Shown here: one piece after another, positions 52,730 to 64,000 of the stretch
Position numbering within the stretch: the first letter of the stretch is position 1
Layout of the letters: the number at the start of each line of letters is the position of its first letter
Origin: Nothophaeocryptopus gaeumannii
Taxonomy: Eukaryota; Ascomycota; Dothideomycetes; Mycosphaerellales; Mycosphaerellaceae
Direction of reading: 5' to 3'
Assembly: GCA_031771865.1 (NCBI GenBank)
Contig: JASISA010000042.1
Coordinates: 1,295,501 to 1,359,500, forward strand
Length of the DNA: 64,000 nt
Notes under the pieces: generated by a model
The model's input: only the letters and a program-made list of their open reading frames with translations
What the model was told of the DNA's origin: nothing
The model's database searches: none
Made by a program: the position numbers and the translations under genes

Positions 52730-55700
52730 ATGGCCTCCTCGCCCTTTCACTGGACCGCCGCTACAACAAATGACCATGACCGCCCCCAAATCCGTGCTGC
52801 TCCAGCTCAACAGCCTGTTCACGCTGTTGGTCGCGCGGCCGCTTCATCATCGAGTTCGCAGCAAGGAGTGAGGAATGGGCCATCAGACGCACGGCAACCA
52901 CAAGATTACTCTTTCCCGCAGATGCACCAACAAGCTCATGCTCATGCTCATGCTCATGCTCCTGCCTCGCATCACCCATACCCGACACACGGCTTTGGCA
53001 GCGACTCTGGGCCGCTTTTGAGTCCGCAAATCCTTTCGCAAACGCCAACGCAGCCCGATCCCACACAGACGCCTACGCAGCCTGCGTTCCCGACTTTCTA
53101 CCACAGCTCCCATCTACCTAGCAATCTGGACGATACCTACCCTAGCTCCACCTCACCGCCGCTAAACGCAACCATCATCACCACTCCGACATCACCTACG
53201 CATCCGCACGCCTCACCGCGCCTGCGACCCGCGCCCACTCTCGACGATCGCGACCCGGATCGCGGGACTCGCCAACCGCGTGCGCCCAATCCCGCGAAGA
53301 AGGTCACGGGGAAGGATGAGCTGCATTCTGCCATTACGCGCCAAGCTGTAGCAGAAAAGCACTCCGAGCAGCAGCAGCGTGCGGCGGCAAAGGCTCAGTC
53401 TCCTGCATTGCCGGCGGCCGCACCGCAGCTCTCTCCTCCCGGCTCCCCATCGAGCATGTCGTCCTCGAAAGCGGCCGCCCATCCGAACAATCGAGGCCCT
53501 CCTCCTACCATGGCGCATCGCACGGCGTCGATAGACTCTACCGTATCTTCTGTGTCTCAATCATCTCAGCGAGCAAACACGGGGACAAATGTTTACCGGG
53601 TGTCTCAGGACAATCAAGGACCGCAGGATGCAGCAACGTTGATCGCAGCAGCTGGTTCCGCGGAGCTGGCTTTGCAGAAAGTGTTGGCGGAGAAGCAGCA
53701 AGCGGCGTCACATAATGCGCAACTATGGCGGCTGGTAGAGAAGCAGAGGGCGATGATTCTGGGCCTGAACAAAGATCTTGAGAAGGCACTGAAGGAGAAG
53801 GAGCGCTACAGGAGGAAGCTCAAGGACCAAATGGCTCAGTCTAATTCTGCGCCTGCATTGATATCGACGATGCTGGACTCGAGAGAAGCCAGCCACTCGC
53901 CCTCACATCCAGCAAGCCCCGAAGTGTCCGCCCGAGACATCAGCGTGGACACCCGTCAGCAGAGCGAGACCTCCGGCTCCGCGCCTAACAGCGTGAGCCG
54001 ATCAGACACGCCGCAAGACAGTGGAAATGGCGCACCCGACACGCCGCAGTCAGCGAACAGCATCACGCGAGGTCAACAAGAGCTATCGACCTCCCAGTCA
54101 ACAACACCTGCAGCAGGTGACTCTCAACCTGTTTTGGCCCAGCCTGCACCAATTGTCACGTCCATAGCACCGCAGATGGTCGATGTTGCGACTAGCCCAC
54201 GACAGGCGCCACTGATCGGTCATCACAAGAACATGTCCAACTCATCATTCCAGACCAGTCCACCTCTCTCGGCTCAGGGATTCTCCAGTCCCAAGACGAG
54301 AAAAGCACCTCCTGCACCGCTGAATCTAATCCAGCACAGGCCCGATCCGAGCGTAACGAACAATATCATTGACGCATCCGATTCGGAGTACGAGGAAGAT
54401 CCGGAGAGCGCACGTTCGGAGTTCATTGAGCGTGGGCGTAGAAAGACACGTGAAGAGGATGATCGCGAACGTGAGGTTCTGGCACGACAAGAGACAGAAA
54501 CGCGAAGTAGATCGAAGAAGGACAAGAAGAGTAAGAGTTGTCCCGCAGAAGCTACAGAGATACCGTCAGCATCACAAGCACACGACATAGTGGCTGAGGC
54601 TTCGACTCACGAGGTCGCCCGTGTGCAGGCACCTATCTTTAACCCGACTGCCAATCCTGCTGAGATCATCCGCAGCCGCGCGATAACAGACGCTGCAAAC
54701 GCCATGCAGCGCACGCATACTGCACCATCTGGAATGCTCAGTCCGGGCTTGCCCATGAGCCCGAGGCCGGGTGACAGACCTCCAAATTCGCCAATGCCAC
54801 GTGCACCCACGGCAACAAACTCAATTCCTATGTCCCCACGAGCAGGCCTACCCCTGTCACCTCGAGCGCCACGACAAGCTATCCCGCTCCCACCACAGAC
54901 ACCTATGGCGATGATGTCGCCTCACTTGGACAGAGCGAACGTGTACGCTCAGCAGGCACCAGTCCCACCAACAGCCATGTCGACGATTTCAGATCGCCTC
55001 CAGCCAGCAAATGGCGGCAGTCCGGATCAAGAGCGACCTTCTTTGTCAAGTGACCAATCATCACTGCACACATCACGCGAAGTATACAAGGGCCTCGTTA
55101 CAGAACAGTATCCGGACCTGCTTCTGCCCCCCAATGCGTTGCCTTCGATCTATGTGAAGACCGCGTCATCTCGGATGATACGCTCGCGAGCTAGCATGAT
55201 CACACCGAGACAGGCTGACGAGAACCCGGTCTTCACTCTGGGAATCTACGCGAGGTCTGATAAGAAGGAGCTTTGGCGTGTTGAAAAGACGTTCGCAGCG
55301 CTTGCAACTCTGGACCAAGAAGTCAAGTCCATCTGTACTGTTCGAGAACGTCTGCCTGAAAAGACTTTGTTCACTGGCCACGCTCCCGCCAAGATTGACG
55401 CTCGTCGGCTTGCGCTTAATCACTATTTTGAGCGCATGCTGGATTCTGTGACCGAGGAGAAGGCAGCTAGATTTGTGTGCAAGTTCTTGTCCACCGATAC
55501 GTTTCCTGGTGAAGGTGGCGACTACTCTGGATCCGGATCTATTTCTGAAATCACCACGAGGCCCGACTCTCCTGCGAGTAAGCTGCGACCGAACATGGCA
55601 GGGTATCTTACGAAGCGAGGAAAGAACTTTGGAGGCTGGAAAGCGCGGTACTTTGTCCTTGATGGGCCCAACCTGAAGTATTTCGAAGGTCCGGGAGGTG

Positions 55701-57409
55701 CACATCTTGGATCCATCAAGCTGCCAAACTCACAGATCGGAAAGCAATCGATCAGCCCGAGTCACGCGGCGAACGAGGACGAGGACAACCAGTTCAGGCA
55801 CGCATTCTTGATTTTGGAGCCAAAGCGCAAGGACTCGTCGAGCTTGGTCCGACATGTGCTTTGCGCGGAAAGCGACGAGGAGCGAGATCTTTGGGTGGAC
55901 GCGTTGCTGCATTACGTCGACTTCAAAGACGAAGAGGAGCAGCAACAGCCAGGTCGGCAGGCGCAGGTGATAAAGGCCGATATTGGCGCACCACGCAGCC
56001 CTCGACTACAGAAGTCCATGAGCGATCTTCGGCCGAGCACCAGCACAAGTAGTAGTCAGACTAGTGGTCACTCGAAGCTCGATCAGGTGCGCGCCGTCGG
56101 CTACAACGATACCATCGCAGGTGACGCGCCGGTAATGGGCGTGCCGTCGACGCCTCGAACAGCTGAGACACAATCTCCGCCCTACGACAAGACAACGAAT
56201 GGCATGGAAGGTGGACCTACGCATCCCGCGATCTCAGCCCCGACGAACCTCCAAGTAATCCAGAACACCAGCAACTGGGGCATGTCGAAGATCCCCCCGA
56301 CACCAGGCAGGGACAAGAAGCGCAGTGTCTTCCAGCTACCGTTCGGTCGTGGCCGATCCTCATCCGACCTTGACACTAGAGAAGGGCTCAAGTCGCCAGG
56401 ATATAGCGCGGATCGGCCGTACGGCGCTAGGGTCGTCTTTGGTGTGCCGCTTGCGGACGCTGTGGCAGCGTCCAACATTAATGGTGCACCGAACGAGCTG
56501 CCATCTGTGGTGTATCGCTGCATCGAGTACTTGACTGCTAAGAACGCCATCGCTGAAGAGGGCATCTTCCGCTTATCTGGATCCAACACCGTCATTCGGG
56601 CTTTGAAGGAGCGATTTAATGCCGATGGTGACGTGGACTTGCTCGCGGAAGAGAATTACTACGACATCCATGCGGTTGCAAGCTTGTTGAAGCTATATTT
56701 GCGTGAACTGCCTGCCAGCATACTGACTCGAGACCTGCACCTTGACTTCCTGCACTGTCTGGAATTGCCCAGCGACGAGAAGGTGTCAAACCTGAACGTA
56801 CTGGTTAACAGACTGCCGAGACCAAACCGTGCGCTCTTGGAGGCCTTGTCAGCGTTCATGCTTACGATTGTCAACAATGTCGGCGTCAACAAAATGAACG
56901 TTCGCAACCTCGGTGTTGTTTTCTCGCCTACTTTGAATTTACCCGCCCCGCTGATCTCACTCCTCGTTGAAGAGCAGCACCGCATCTTCCGCGTGATGCC
57001 AGATGTACCACAACACGCTCAACCTGTGCAGGCTCCGGCGCCAGCCTCATCCGATCTACGCTCTCCACGAAAGCAGATGTTCAGCGACTTGCCTACTCCG
57101 GCCTATAACCAGACTCAGTTCCAGAATCTGGGCGCGATGTCACACGCTCAAGACACTGGCATGATTCCCATGCACCCATCCTACGCGAACTACCAGATGG
57201 CGCCACAGGGAGACGGCGCTTATGGTAGTCTCAACGACGCGCTTCGTTCTCCGACTGTGTACGGCACTGCAGCTACTGGCATGCCGACTCCCCGTGAAGT
57301 GAAGAAGGCCCGACGGGAGAGCATGCTAACTGTCGGTAATATAATGGGAGGGCCATCAAAGAAGCCTAGTGTCTCACGCCTCCGCGAGGAACAGGGCACA
57401 AGCTTCTAG
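52730..57409 (+). CDS. BEM3: Rho GTPase-activating protein with PX and PH domains (Bem3-like)
   Basis: A single exon of 1559 residues. The first 800 are disordered and Pro/Ser/Gln-rich, with a His-Ala repeat and one predicted coiled coil (LNKDLEKALKEKERYRRKLK). A PX domain lies at about 830-930 (FTLGIYARSDKKELWRVEK), binding phosphoinositides. A PH domain lies at about 955-1063 (MAGYLTKRGKNFGGWKARYF). A RhoGAP domain lies at about 1235-1417, with the arginine finger in EGIFRLSG, the LLKLYLRELP block and NKMNVRNLGVVFSPTL. Bem3-type proteins turn off Cdc42 at sites of polarised growth. The C-terminus is a short disordered tail. Confidence 0.93.
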   Translation: MASSPFHWTAATTNDHDRPQIRAAPAQQPVHAVGRAAASSSSSQQGVRNGPSDARQPQDYSFPQMHQQAHAHAHAHAPASHHPYPTHGFGSDSGPLLSPQILSQTPTQPDPTQTPTQPAFPTFYHSSHLPSNLDDTYPSSTSPPLNATIITTPTSPTHPHASPRLRPAPTLDDRDPDRGTRQPRAPNPAKKVTGKDELHSAITRQAVAEKHSEQQQRAAAKAQSPALPAAAPQLSPPGSPSSMSSSKAAAHPNNRGPPPTMAHRTASIDSTVSSVSQSSQRANTGTNVYRVSQDNQGPQDAATLIAAAGSAELALQKVLAEKQQAASHNAQLWRLVEKQRAMILGLNKDLEKALKEKERYRRKLKDQMAQSNSAPALISTMLDSREASHSPSHPASPEVSARDISVDTRQQSETSGSAPNSVSRSDTPQDSGNGAPDTPQSANSITRGQQELSTSQSTTPAAGDSQPVLAQPAPIVTSIAPQMVDVATSPRQAPLIGHHKNMSNSSFQTSPPLSAQGFSSPKTRKAPPAPLNLIQHRPDPSVTNNIIDASDSEYEEDPESARSEFIERGRRKTREEDDREREVLARQETETRSRSKKDKKSKSCPAEATEIPSASQAHDIVAEASTHEVARVQAPIFNPTANPAEIIRSRAITDAANAMQRTHTAPSGMLSPGLPMSPRPGDRPPNSPMPRAPTATNSIPMSPRAGLPLSPRAPRQAIPLPPQTPMAMMSPHLDRANVYAQQAPVPPTAMSTISDRLQPANGGSPDQERPSLSSDQSSLHTSREVYKGLVTEQYPDLLLPPNALPSIYVKTASSRMIRSRASMITPRQADENPVFTLGIYARSDKKELWRVEKTFAALATLDQEVKSICTVRERLPEKTLFTGHAPAKIDARRLALNHYFERMLDSVTEEKAARFVCKFLSTDTFPGEGGDYSGSGSISEITTRPDSPASKLRPNMAGYLTKRGKNFGGWKARYFVLDGPNLKYFEGPGGAHLGSIKLPNSQIGKQSISPSHAANEDEDNQFRHAFLILEPKRKDSSSLVRHVLCAESDEERDLWVDALLHYVDFKDEEEQQQPGRQAQVIKADIGAPRSPRLQKSMSDLRPSTSTSSSQTSGHSKLDQVRAVGYNDTIAGDAPVMGVPSTPRTAETQSPPYDKTTNGMEGGPTHPAISAPTNLQVIQNTSNWGMSKIPPTPGRDKKRSVFQLPFGRGRSSSDLDTREGLKSPGYSADRPYGARVVFGVPLADAVAASNINGAPNELPSVVYRCIEYLTAKNAIAEEGIFRLSGSNTVIRALKERFNADGDVDLLAEENYYDIHAVASLLKLYLRELPASILTRDLHLDFLHCLELPSDEKVSNLNVLVNRLPRPNRALLEALSAFMLTIVNNVGVNKMNVRNLGVVFSPTLNLPAPLISLLVEEQHRIFRVMPDVPQHAQPVQAPAPASSDLRSPRKQMFSDLPTPAYNQTQFQNLGAMSHAQDTGMIPMHPSYANYQMAPQGDGAYGSLNDALRSPTVYGTAATGMPTPREVKKARRESMLTVGNIMGGPSKKPSVSRLREEQGTSF
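52934..52957 (+). repeat. GCTCAT hexanucleotide repeat inside BEM3
   Basis: Four tandem GCTCAT units encoding alternating Ala-His in the disordered N-terminus of the RhoGAP. Confidence 0.9.
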
Positions 57410-57436
57410 TATTAATTCGAGTTTTGTTCTCGACAG

Positions 57437-57462
57437 CAGACCAGACCAGACCAGACCAGACC
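57437..57462 (+). repeat. CAGAC pentanucleotide repeat
   Basis: Five perfect CAGAC copies plus one base, 28 bases after the BEM3 stop codon, probably in its 3' untranslated region. Confidence 0.9.
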
Positions 57463-58360
57463 GTCTGGGAGGGAGATACCCCAAGTTACCATAATGTGCG
57501 AAGGAATGAGCGAGGCGTTTGGAGGAGGCGAATCACGAGAGACTTGCAGGCGGCTACGAAGATAAAGACCCATAATGTTCGATGGAGCCGCATGATGAAG
57601 TGGCGAAGAGATCTTGGGAGCGACGAAGGATTAGCTTACTGTTCTACCTGGTGGATCAACTGTTTATTGTTTTTGCAGAAAGCGTTGCTTGCTTGTGAGG
57701 AGCATCATACCCCCGATCGTTCGAGTTTGGAGAAGCATCTTTATCTTCGGTCTTTCTATTCAAGAATGGTAGCGTTCGAGCGAGGAAGCGAGCGAAGTTT
57801 GAAAGTGTCGACCAGCTTGAGGCTGCGTTTCGACCAGTATGAATGAGGAATTAAGTAGTGTATGAATATATTGATATGGTGTGAAGAAGATTGAAGAGCC
57901 GTTCATGATCGTCACACATAGACACGTTCCGGGTCGTGACACAGAAGGCAGTATTCTGCGCTGCTTTTGATATTGTGTATAACTGGAAGAAACACGTGGA
58001 CCTGCAAAGGAGAGTGAACAGAACGCTATGAGATGAGTCTAATGGGCATTTTGTAGTTGTGGCTGGGTCACAAAAACTGTAGCATTTTGATGTGCTGCCT
58101 GGTGAATCCGATAGTGCGATCACTAAGGTCTCCGACTCGAGCTGGATATTGCCTCCGGATATTGCCTCTGGCTAGTCGACGGAGTGAATCGCTCTAGCCG
58201 TTCAGAGGTATGTGGATTCTGATAGACTTTCGTGGCCAATTGAAGAGCCAGTGCTTGGAATTTTTCGACGGCAATTATGGCGACTCACTTAGGAAGTTTT
58301 TGACATCGCTAGTTTCGTGGCAGTTGTACCAGTCCTATTCTCAACGCCCGTAGGCTGCCG
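57463..58360. other. Convergent 3' region between BEM3 and the HET gene
   Basis: No supported gene. A minus-strand frame at 58309-58551 overlaps the HET gene's end in another frame and may be part of its decayed C-terminus. Confidence 0.5.
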
Positions 58361-59578
58361 TCAGAGAATTGCTCCTGGACTACATTTATGACTTGTATGA
58401 TAATATATGTCTGAAGGGAAGAGTCTGGTGTGATGTTGTGACCCAATAAACAGAGGAGAATTGCGGCATGATGCTTTGCGCATCCATACTGTAGAAAATT
58501 GAAGTAGTCGTTCGAGAATGCTGTATCGTTCAGGGTAGAGGTTCCAGCCAAGGAGGCTCAGTTGCATCTCCAGACCTCGTTGTGTGAGGGTAACGTTTGA
58601 TAGGCGCCTTATGTAATAATTGGGCCCTACAGAACGCTGGGCGTCTGGGCAATGTGAAAAGTAAGAAGGCTTCCTAGCGAGTGGACGGGAGTCCGTGTGA
58701 TCAAACTTGAATGGCCCTTTGTGCTTCTGAGCGCCGTTGTCTGACCATTGGAAGATCGATTGGTCGGTGCTTTTGCTCATGATCTCCGATTGCAGTCTGA
58801 GGAAGGGTTTTTCGCCGCCTTCGCCGTAGAGTAAGGGCATGTTGACATCGAACAAGCCGAGCAAACAGTAAGCCTTGTCTTCTGAACGGGTCGTGTCTCG
58901 TGCAGAGGCCCAGCTCATCTTCTTGGCGATACAGCACTCGTTTTCATGCCAATCCAGTCCGTATTACAAGACCTTGACATCTATTTTCGTGATAGTAGAT
59001 ACGCTCCGGTAAAGTCCTGGCTGTCCCCAACGCTCATTGGCATGACCAATAACGTCGTATGCGGAGTTGAAGAACAGGATGCGCTCTGAGGCGATCAGCT
59101 CCTGGAGTGTCCATCCTCGCTGGAACCATCTGAATTTCTCGAGTCGAGAATTGGAGTATGGCGCGTAGTCAACCCCGAGCTTCACAATATCGCCCTCTGA
59201 GCTTGCGGAAGCGTCGACAGGCTCGACATCCGGGAGGAAGACCACACAGATTCTCGAGTCGCGATACCAGTTGTACATTGAGTTGATGGCCTCAGACAGT
59301 TCCGCCGAAGAGCTCTTGTCGATGCAGCAAGTATCGATCCAAACCCACTCGACTTTGGTGGATTTGAAGGTCGCGAGCTCGATTATCGCTTCATTCTGGG
59401 CCAACTCGCACAGTTTATGAATCTTCCTACAGCCGTTGCTGTCCTTCTTTCGTCCTGCTAAGAAGTCATGGTGCGAAACCTCATCTTTGCCCCAGACATG
59501 GCTAAGGATGGCGTAGTGGGGCCTGTCGGATCCTATAAATTTCTCGAAATGCAGAGTATGTACGTTCAGAAGACGCAT
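58361..59578 (-). pseudogene. HET-domain (heterokaryon incompatibility) gene with in-frame stop
   Basis: The start MRLLNVHTLHFEKFIG is canonical for HET proteins. The domain motifs follow in order: YAILSHVWG, WIDTCCIDKSSSAELSEAI, MYNWYRDSRICVVFLPDV and FQRGWTLQELIA. A TAA at 58964-58966 then interrupts. The same frame continues correctly just after it with the conserved CCIAKKMSWASARDTTR, EDKAYCLLGLFDVNMPLLYGEG segment. The stop could come from CAA by one C-to-T change. No intron fits cleanly. A second change of frame near 58545 may affect the tail. HET proteins trigger death of fused incompatible cells. As read, this one yields only a truncated HET domain. Confidence 0.8.
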
Positions 59579-59986
59579 GGCTCATGACCAAAGCATATGC
59601 CTGCATGTCGATATTATGTCATCTACCACACTTCACGAAGGCCAGGCTCGACATCTTAAACCCTCAAGTGGAGGCTGAGCTGCAGGTGACAGAGACCATG
59701 CCGGCCATGCAGGCCAGAGACAGAACACACATGCTCGCGCCATCGCCGTTCTCGTCACGGGATGAATTGATCAATTAGTTGTTCAGAAAGTCATTGCGAC
59801 AAAGTTGGGCATTGCGGATGGCAAGCGAAATGGAATGTTGGAAGTTAGAGGCTAGAACGAGCGGACCGCTTACCCGCTCCGCAACCTTCTGGACATTCCT
59901 CAGTTGCATGTGAACCACCAAACTTGCTGCACCAGAGGTATCAACAACATCATCTCAGCTACAATCCCCACAGCGTCCGATCCGAA

Positions 59987-60714
59987 ATGACGGCCACATC
60001 TTCAATCACCGATCCAACCCTCCTCTCGGTCCTTTCCGCCGCGGCCGAAGCGCGCACACAATGCCTTCAAATGCTGGCATTCATCTCCGAGCACGGCGTG
60101 TCTTCCTACGAATCCGGATCCATCACTGCCGAGACGAAGAAGCTCAATGCGCGTCTTGCTATTCTGCGTGGGCTCAACCGCCGAGCTGTTATGAGCGTGC
60201 GGAGTACCAAGCAGGAAACCACCGAGGCGCGACAAGAAATCGATAGTCTGCATCTGCAATTGCAGAATCTGTACTATGAGCAGAGACATTTGAGAGGAGA
60301 GATCGCAGGGTGTGAGGAGTATGGGTACGTATAGAAGCCACCACGAGTGGAGACCTGGTGCAGTGCTAATTAGGTCACAGCCACAAATACAAGCAATTGC
60401 CCATGATCCCCACCGAAGTATTCTTAGCCGCGCATCCAGAACATGCAGAATCATCGGAACACGATTTGACGATCGCACGGATACAAGACGAGCATACTGC
60501 GCGGCAAGCGTTGGAAGAGCAACGATTGGCACTTGTCAAGAGGAAGGAGGCACTCGTGAAGGAGGCCACCGCGAAGAAGGAAGAGCTTGGCAAGCTGGAT
60601 ACGGAGATCGAGAAATGGCTTGGAGGTCAGGAGAACGTCAGGAAGATCTTTGATGCGCGGCAGAAGAAGCTCGCTGAGGCGGAGGCGAAGAAAAAGGCGG
60701 AGGCGGAGGGCTAG
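59987..60714 (+). CDS. THO complex subunit 5 (THOC5/FMIP-like)
   Basis: The exons are 59987-60324 and 60381-60714, with a 56-nt intron (GTACGT, GCTAAT branch, TCACAG); the product is 223 residues. The start MTATSSITDP is used; an upstream in-frame ATG at 59924 is possible. The protein is largely helical, with a coiled coil in exon 1 (EARQEIDSLHLQLQNLYYEQ) and the family signature GHKYKQLPMIPTEVFLAAHPE right after the splice. A second coiled coil closes it (RIQDEHTARQALEEQRLAL). THOC5 links transcription elongation to mRNA export. The fungal form is much shorter than the animal one, matching only its N-terminal part. Confidence 0.85.
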
Positions 60715-61647
60715 AAGCCAAGGAGCAAGAAGGAAAGGCGACGTGACAGGGTATTGAAGTTGAGAAAACGAGCGCCTCCAGATCAGCAGCATCGTGCTCA
60801 CAGCGTGCTGGTCACTGGGCCAGCTTGAGATACGCCTATCCTGGAGCGGCTACACGACTTGCTATGTGGGGAGTGGGTCAAGATACCGCGTTCCAATGGT
60901 CTGGCGAAATCGCACGCCTAAAGCGCGTCTTCTAGGCCCAATATTCTTCGCTGCTGCAGCTCCACGAGCCTAGATGTTCTCGGATTTCGTTTAGCCTGGT
61001 CTCCCGCTCTCTTTGACGGAGACAGAGCGCGGCCAAAAGTTGGGCTACGCCTCTTCAGCCTCGAGCACTGCGAAGGGTCGGGGAGCAGGGAGTACAAGGC
61101 GGACGGCTAAGAGCGCCCAATATATGGAATGCGTATACGAACATCGACCGAATTGCCTCCGAACACGATCTCTCTCGGAGCTCCTCGCTCTAGTTCGCTT
61201 CTGATGATCGCATGAGACTCTCAAGCTTCGCGGGAATGATTACCGTACGGCCAGCGACCAGCAGAATTCCTGCTCGATCGACGCTCACGTGTTCCATGTG
61301 AAGGAAGTTGCGCGAGTATTACCGCGGCTATGCGGCGGCTATGTCGTTCGGCAACCTTTGCCTACCGTGGCAACCTGAAGTCGACAGCTCGGTACGCTCA
61401 TCAACCGGCCCCTCATGTCAGATCCTGATCTACCTTTTGCATGCATCTAACTGCTTGTAAGTGTTGCATTGTGTCGACGCTGCAGGTGAGCTTGTAGTAG
61501 CTTCAATGCTCCCTAGGCCCAAGACGCTGTTAAGTCTAAGTTGCTGGACAACAGTATCTCATTAGTGCATTGGACCTTGAAATCGATTAACGAAACCCGT
61601 CGATACCTGCTTTGACATTTCGTATATCCCACAGGAAGAAAGCGAGA
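60715..61647. other. 0.9-kb intergenic region
   Basis: No supported gene. Holds the 3' end of the THOC5 gene and the promoter of the DUF1446 gene. Confidence 0.55.
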
Positions 61648-63618
61648 ATGGGCTCGATACAGCGGAATGACCACGCCGCTGAACGGGGCACCCGCCCTGT
61701 TCGAATTGCGAACTGCTCCGGAGGCCAGATGGAACCAGGTTGGCAGATGCGGAAACAAGCAAGCTGGGGCCATGTAGACTTCATCACCGGCGATTGGCTC
61801 GCGGAGAACAACATCGCCCAAGACGCCGCAGCAATGGAAGCCGGAACCAGCGAAGGTTTCAAGAAGAATGCCTGGGAAGCCTTACAGCTGAGCATGGAAG
61901 TCATCAACCAGAAACGAATCAAAGTGGTCATCAACGGCGGAGGACTCAGCCCAGAGAATCTTGCCAAGCGCTGTCAAGAACTCATTGACAAGAACGGCTA
62001 CGATTTGAAAGTGGCATTCGTATCCGGCGACAACATGACCCTCCAAGTTCGAGAATCCCTCAAGAAGACTGGAAGTCTACCACAATCTTTCCAAGACATC
62101 AACGACAACGCCCACAAATCCACTAATTTCACATCTGACCAAGTCCTAGCTTGCACAGCATACATTGGCGCCCGCGGAATCGTCAAAGGCCTCGAAGCCG
62201 GCGCAGATATAATCCTCTGCGGACGAGTAGCTGATGCTTCTCCCGTCATCGGCGCCGCGTGGTGGTGGTACGGCTGGTCTGAAACGGACTATGATAAGCT
62301 GGCTGGAGGATTTCTCGTGGGTCATTTGATCGAGTGTTCGGGATATATCTCGGGATCGAACTACTCCGGCTTCCATCGCTTCCCCTTGAAGAACTTTGTG
62401 GATGTCGGGTTTCCGGTTGCGGAGGTACAACCAGATGGATCGTGTGTGATCACCAAACATCCAGGTACGAATGGGATGGTTACGGAAGATACGGTTCGGT
62501 GTCAATTTCTGTACGAAATCCAGGGGAATGTCTATTTGAATAGTGATGTAAAAGCAATTCTGGATGATGTGGAGGTGAAAGAGATTGGGAAAGATCGAGT
62601 TAGTTTCAAGGGAATTAGGGGAAAACCGCCACCTCCTACAACGAAATTGGCGATTTTTTACAAGGGCGGGTTTGAGAGTCAGAATTTGAGTAATGCGGCG
62701 GGGTATGGGATGAGGAAGAAATATTTGTTATATGAGACGCAGGTGAGGGAGAGGTTGAAAGAGCAAGGGTTAGGCCCGGATAAGTTTGATTGTTTGGTTT
62801 TCCAAGTGTAAGTCCTCCATCACCTTCCATTCCACCCTACATAAAAGCCATCAGCTAACGACATATTTGCTAGTGTTGGCTCCCCACTCCCCAACCCAAC
62901 CTTCCAACTCCAAACAACAACCTACATGCGTATCTACGCTCAAGCCTCCACTCCCGAGCCCCTCTCCGCCCTCAAACTTCTCCTCGCAGACGAAACAATG
63001 CAACACTTCTCCGGTCTGCACTGGTCTCAAGATCTCCGTACCGCCGATCCGAAATCCTTCTACGTCTACTATCCTTCCCTTGTCGAGCAGTCCGCCATCC
63101 AGGAAGCGGTGCATATTCTGCAGCCGGGAGGGAAAGTGAGCAAGACGGTAGACTGTACGAGGCCGCCGAAGTATGAGGATATGGCTGAGCGAGACTCTTA
63201 CGACCCCGTAGACCCCAAACCTCTCTCATCCTTCGGCTCGACTGTGAGAAGACCGTTGGGAGACATCGTGCTCGGCCGCTCCGGCGATAAAGGCTCCAAC
63301 ATCAATTGTGGTCTCTTCGTCCATTCTGCAGAAGTCTGGGAGTGGTTCCGCTCGTTCATGACACTGCAAAAGATGCAGGAACTGATCGGTGGCGATTGGA
63401 AAGACGAATACAGATTGGAGAGGGTAGAGTTTCCGAAGATTTATGCTGTGCATTTTGTGATTTACGGGATTTTGGGAAGGGGTGTGAGTAGTTCCACATT
63501 GTTGGATAATCGCGGCAAGGGATTCACGGATTATGTGAGGACGAAACATGTTGATATCCCGGAGAGGTTTGTGGGGGAGTGTTGGGAGGAGGATGATGGG
63601 AAGGATTTGAAGATGTGA
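61648..63618 (+). CDS. DUF1446 / AtuA-like acyclic terpene utilisation protein
   Basis: The exons are 61648-62807 and 62874-63618 with a 66-nt intron (GTAAGT, AGCTAACG branch, GCTAG); the product is 634 residues. The start MGSIQRND was chosen; an ATG at 61612 is in frame. The AtuA-like core starts VRIANCSGGQMEPGWQM and includes DFITGDWLAE, VVINGGGLSPENLA, CGRVADASPVIGAAWWWYGW and LVGHLIECSGYISGSN. The C-terminal part carries LGRSGDKGSNINCGLF, the second conserved block. Bacterial AtuA is needed for citronellol/geraniol catabolism; the reaction of fungal members is unknown. Single-protein fusion of both blocks is usual in fungi. Confidence 0.88.
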
Positions 63619-64000
63619 GGAAATTCAGTGTAGTGCCTGATGTTGAATGCAAAGAAGTTGTATTTGGCATTGATAGATTCACTTTGATGTGTTTGAATGA
63701 ATGATGCCGTTAGCGACGATGACTCTCACTCATACGAAGCAATTGCTTAAAATGTTGTCAGCTGCGGTCAAAGGCTGAATGGCAATTCGCAGAGGAACGA
63801 AAGCGGTCGCCGCGGCGTCTTCGAATGCGAGCTGAACACGCAGGACGGCACGTTGTCGATCACACACAAGATACGTACCCGAGGGGCTGTCCTGCGATTT
63901 GGGGGCTGTCGGTGTTTCACAGTTATGAGCTTTGTCGGCTGTTAGGAGTATTGGCCCAAGCGATCTTGAGCCCATTTGATACCAGCTGTCTGCCAAGTAA
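63619..64000. other. Window end, no supported gene
   Basis: A minus-strand frame of 88 codons (63730-63996) is open but has no recognisable feature and may be chance. Confidence 0.4.

Noticed and set aside
1..64000. CRISPR array, bacterial operon or viral integration
   Set aside because: No repeat-spacer pattern, phage-type genes or reverse transcriptase seen; intron structure and gene content are fungal.

Overview
The window looks like nuclear DNA of a filamentous ascomycete, probably a dothideomycete-like mould. The class is an inference; the rest is read from the sequence. Genes carry short GT-AG introns (mostly 46-66 nt) with CTAAC-type branch sites. The gene set is typically fungal: VID21/EAF1, MAK11, a lumazine synthase, a PCH2-type AAA+ ATPase, IRE1, a BEM3-like RhoGAP, a HET-domain gene, a 2EXR gene, and DUF3431, DUF1446 and N2227 proteins.

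Layout. Positions 1-8.9 kb are an accessory zone full of broken genes. A hAT transposon remnant with perfect 22-bp inverted ends and an 8-bp target duplication splits a small membrane-protein gene. An NmrA-like gene has a deletion and frameshift, an MFS transporter has a premature stop, and an unrecognised gene is broken. Positions 10.2-24.7 kb are housekeeping-like and mostly intact: a TRI12-type transporter, VID21, MAK11, lumazine synthase, PCH2, a DUF3431 protein and a RING protein. Positions 24.7-41.5 kb are dominated by a minus-strand family of three large dynamin/SLIP-GC-like GTPases. Copy 1 is intact, copy 2 has one frameshift, and copy 3 has a frameshift, two stop codons and a lost C-terminus. 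Between them lie a DUF427 protein, a Ser/Pro-rich unknown and a coiled-coil unknown. Then come IRE1 (41.8-45.3 kb), a broken N2227 methyltransferase, a remarkable tRNA gene (48.3-48.5 kb), a 2EXR fragment, BEM3, a broken HET gene, a THOC5-like gene and a DUF1446 enzyme.

The most unusual object is the tRNA-Gly(GCC) gene at 48321-48530. Three insertions interrupt it. One is an ordinary tRNA intron after position 37. The other two, in the D-loop and the T-stem, have the features of spliceosomal introns: GT...CTAAC...AG, 57 and 52 nt. Removing all three leaves a 71-nt cloverleaf with fully paired stems, and a T5 Pol III terminator follows. The second theme is the birth-and-death GTPase cluster. 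All three copies share a phase-0 intron just after the P-loop, and they show graded decay.
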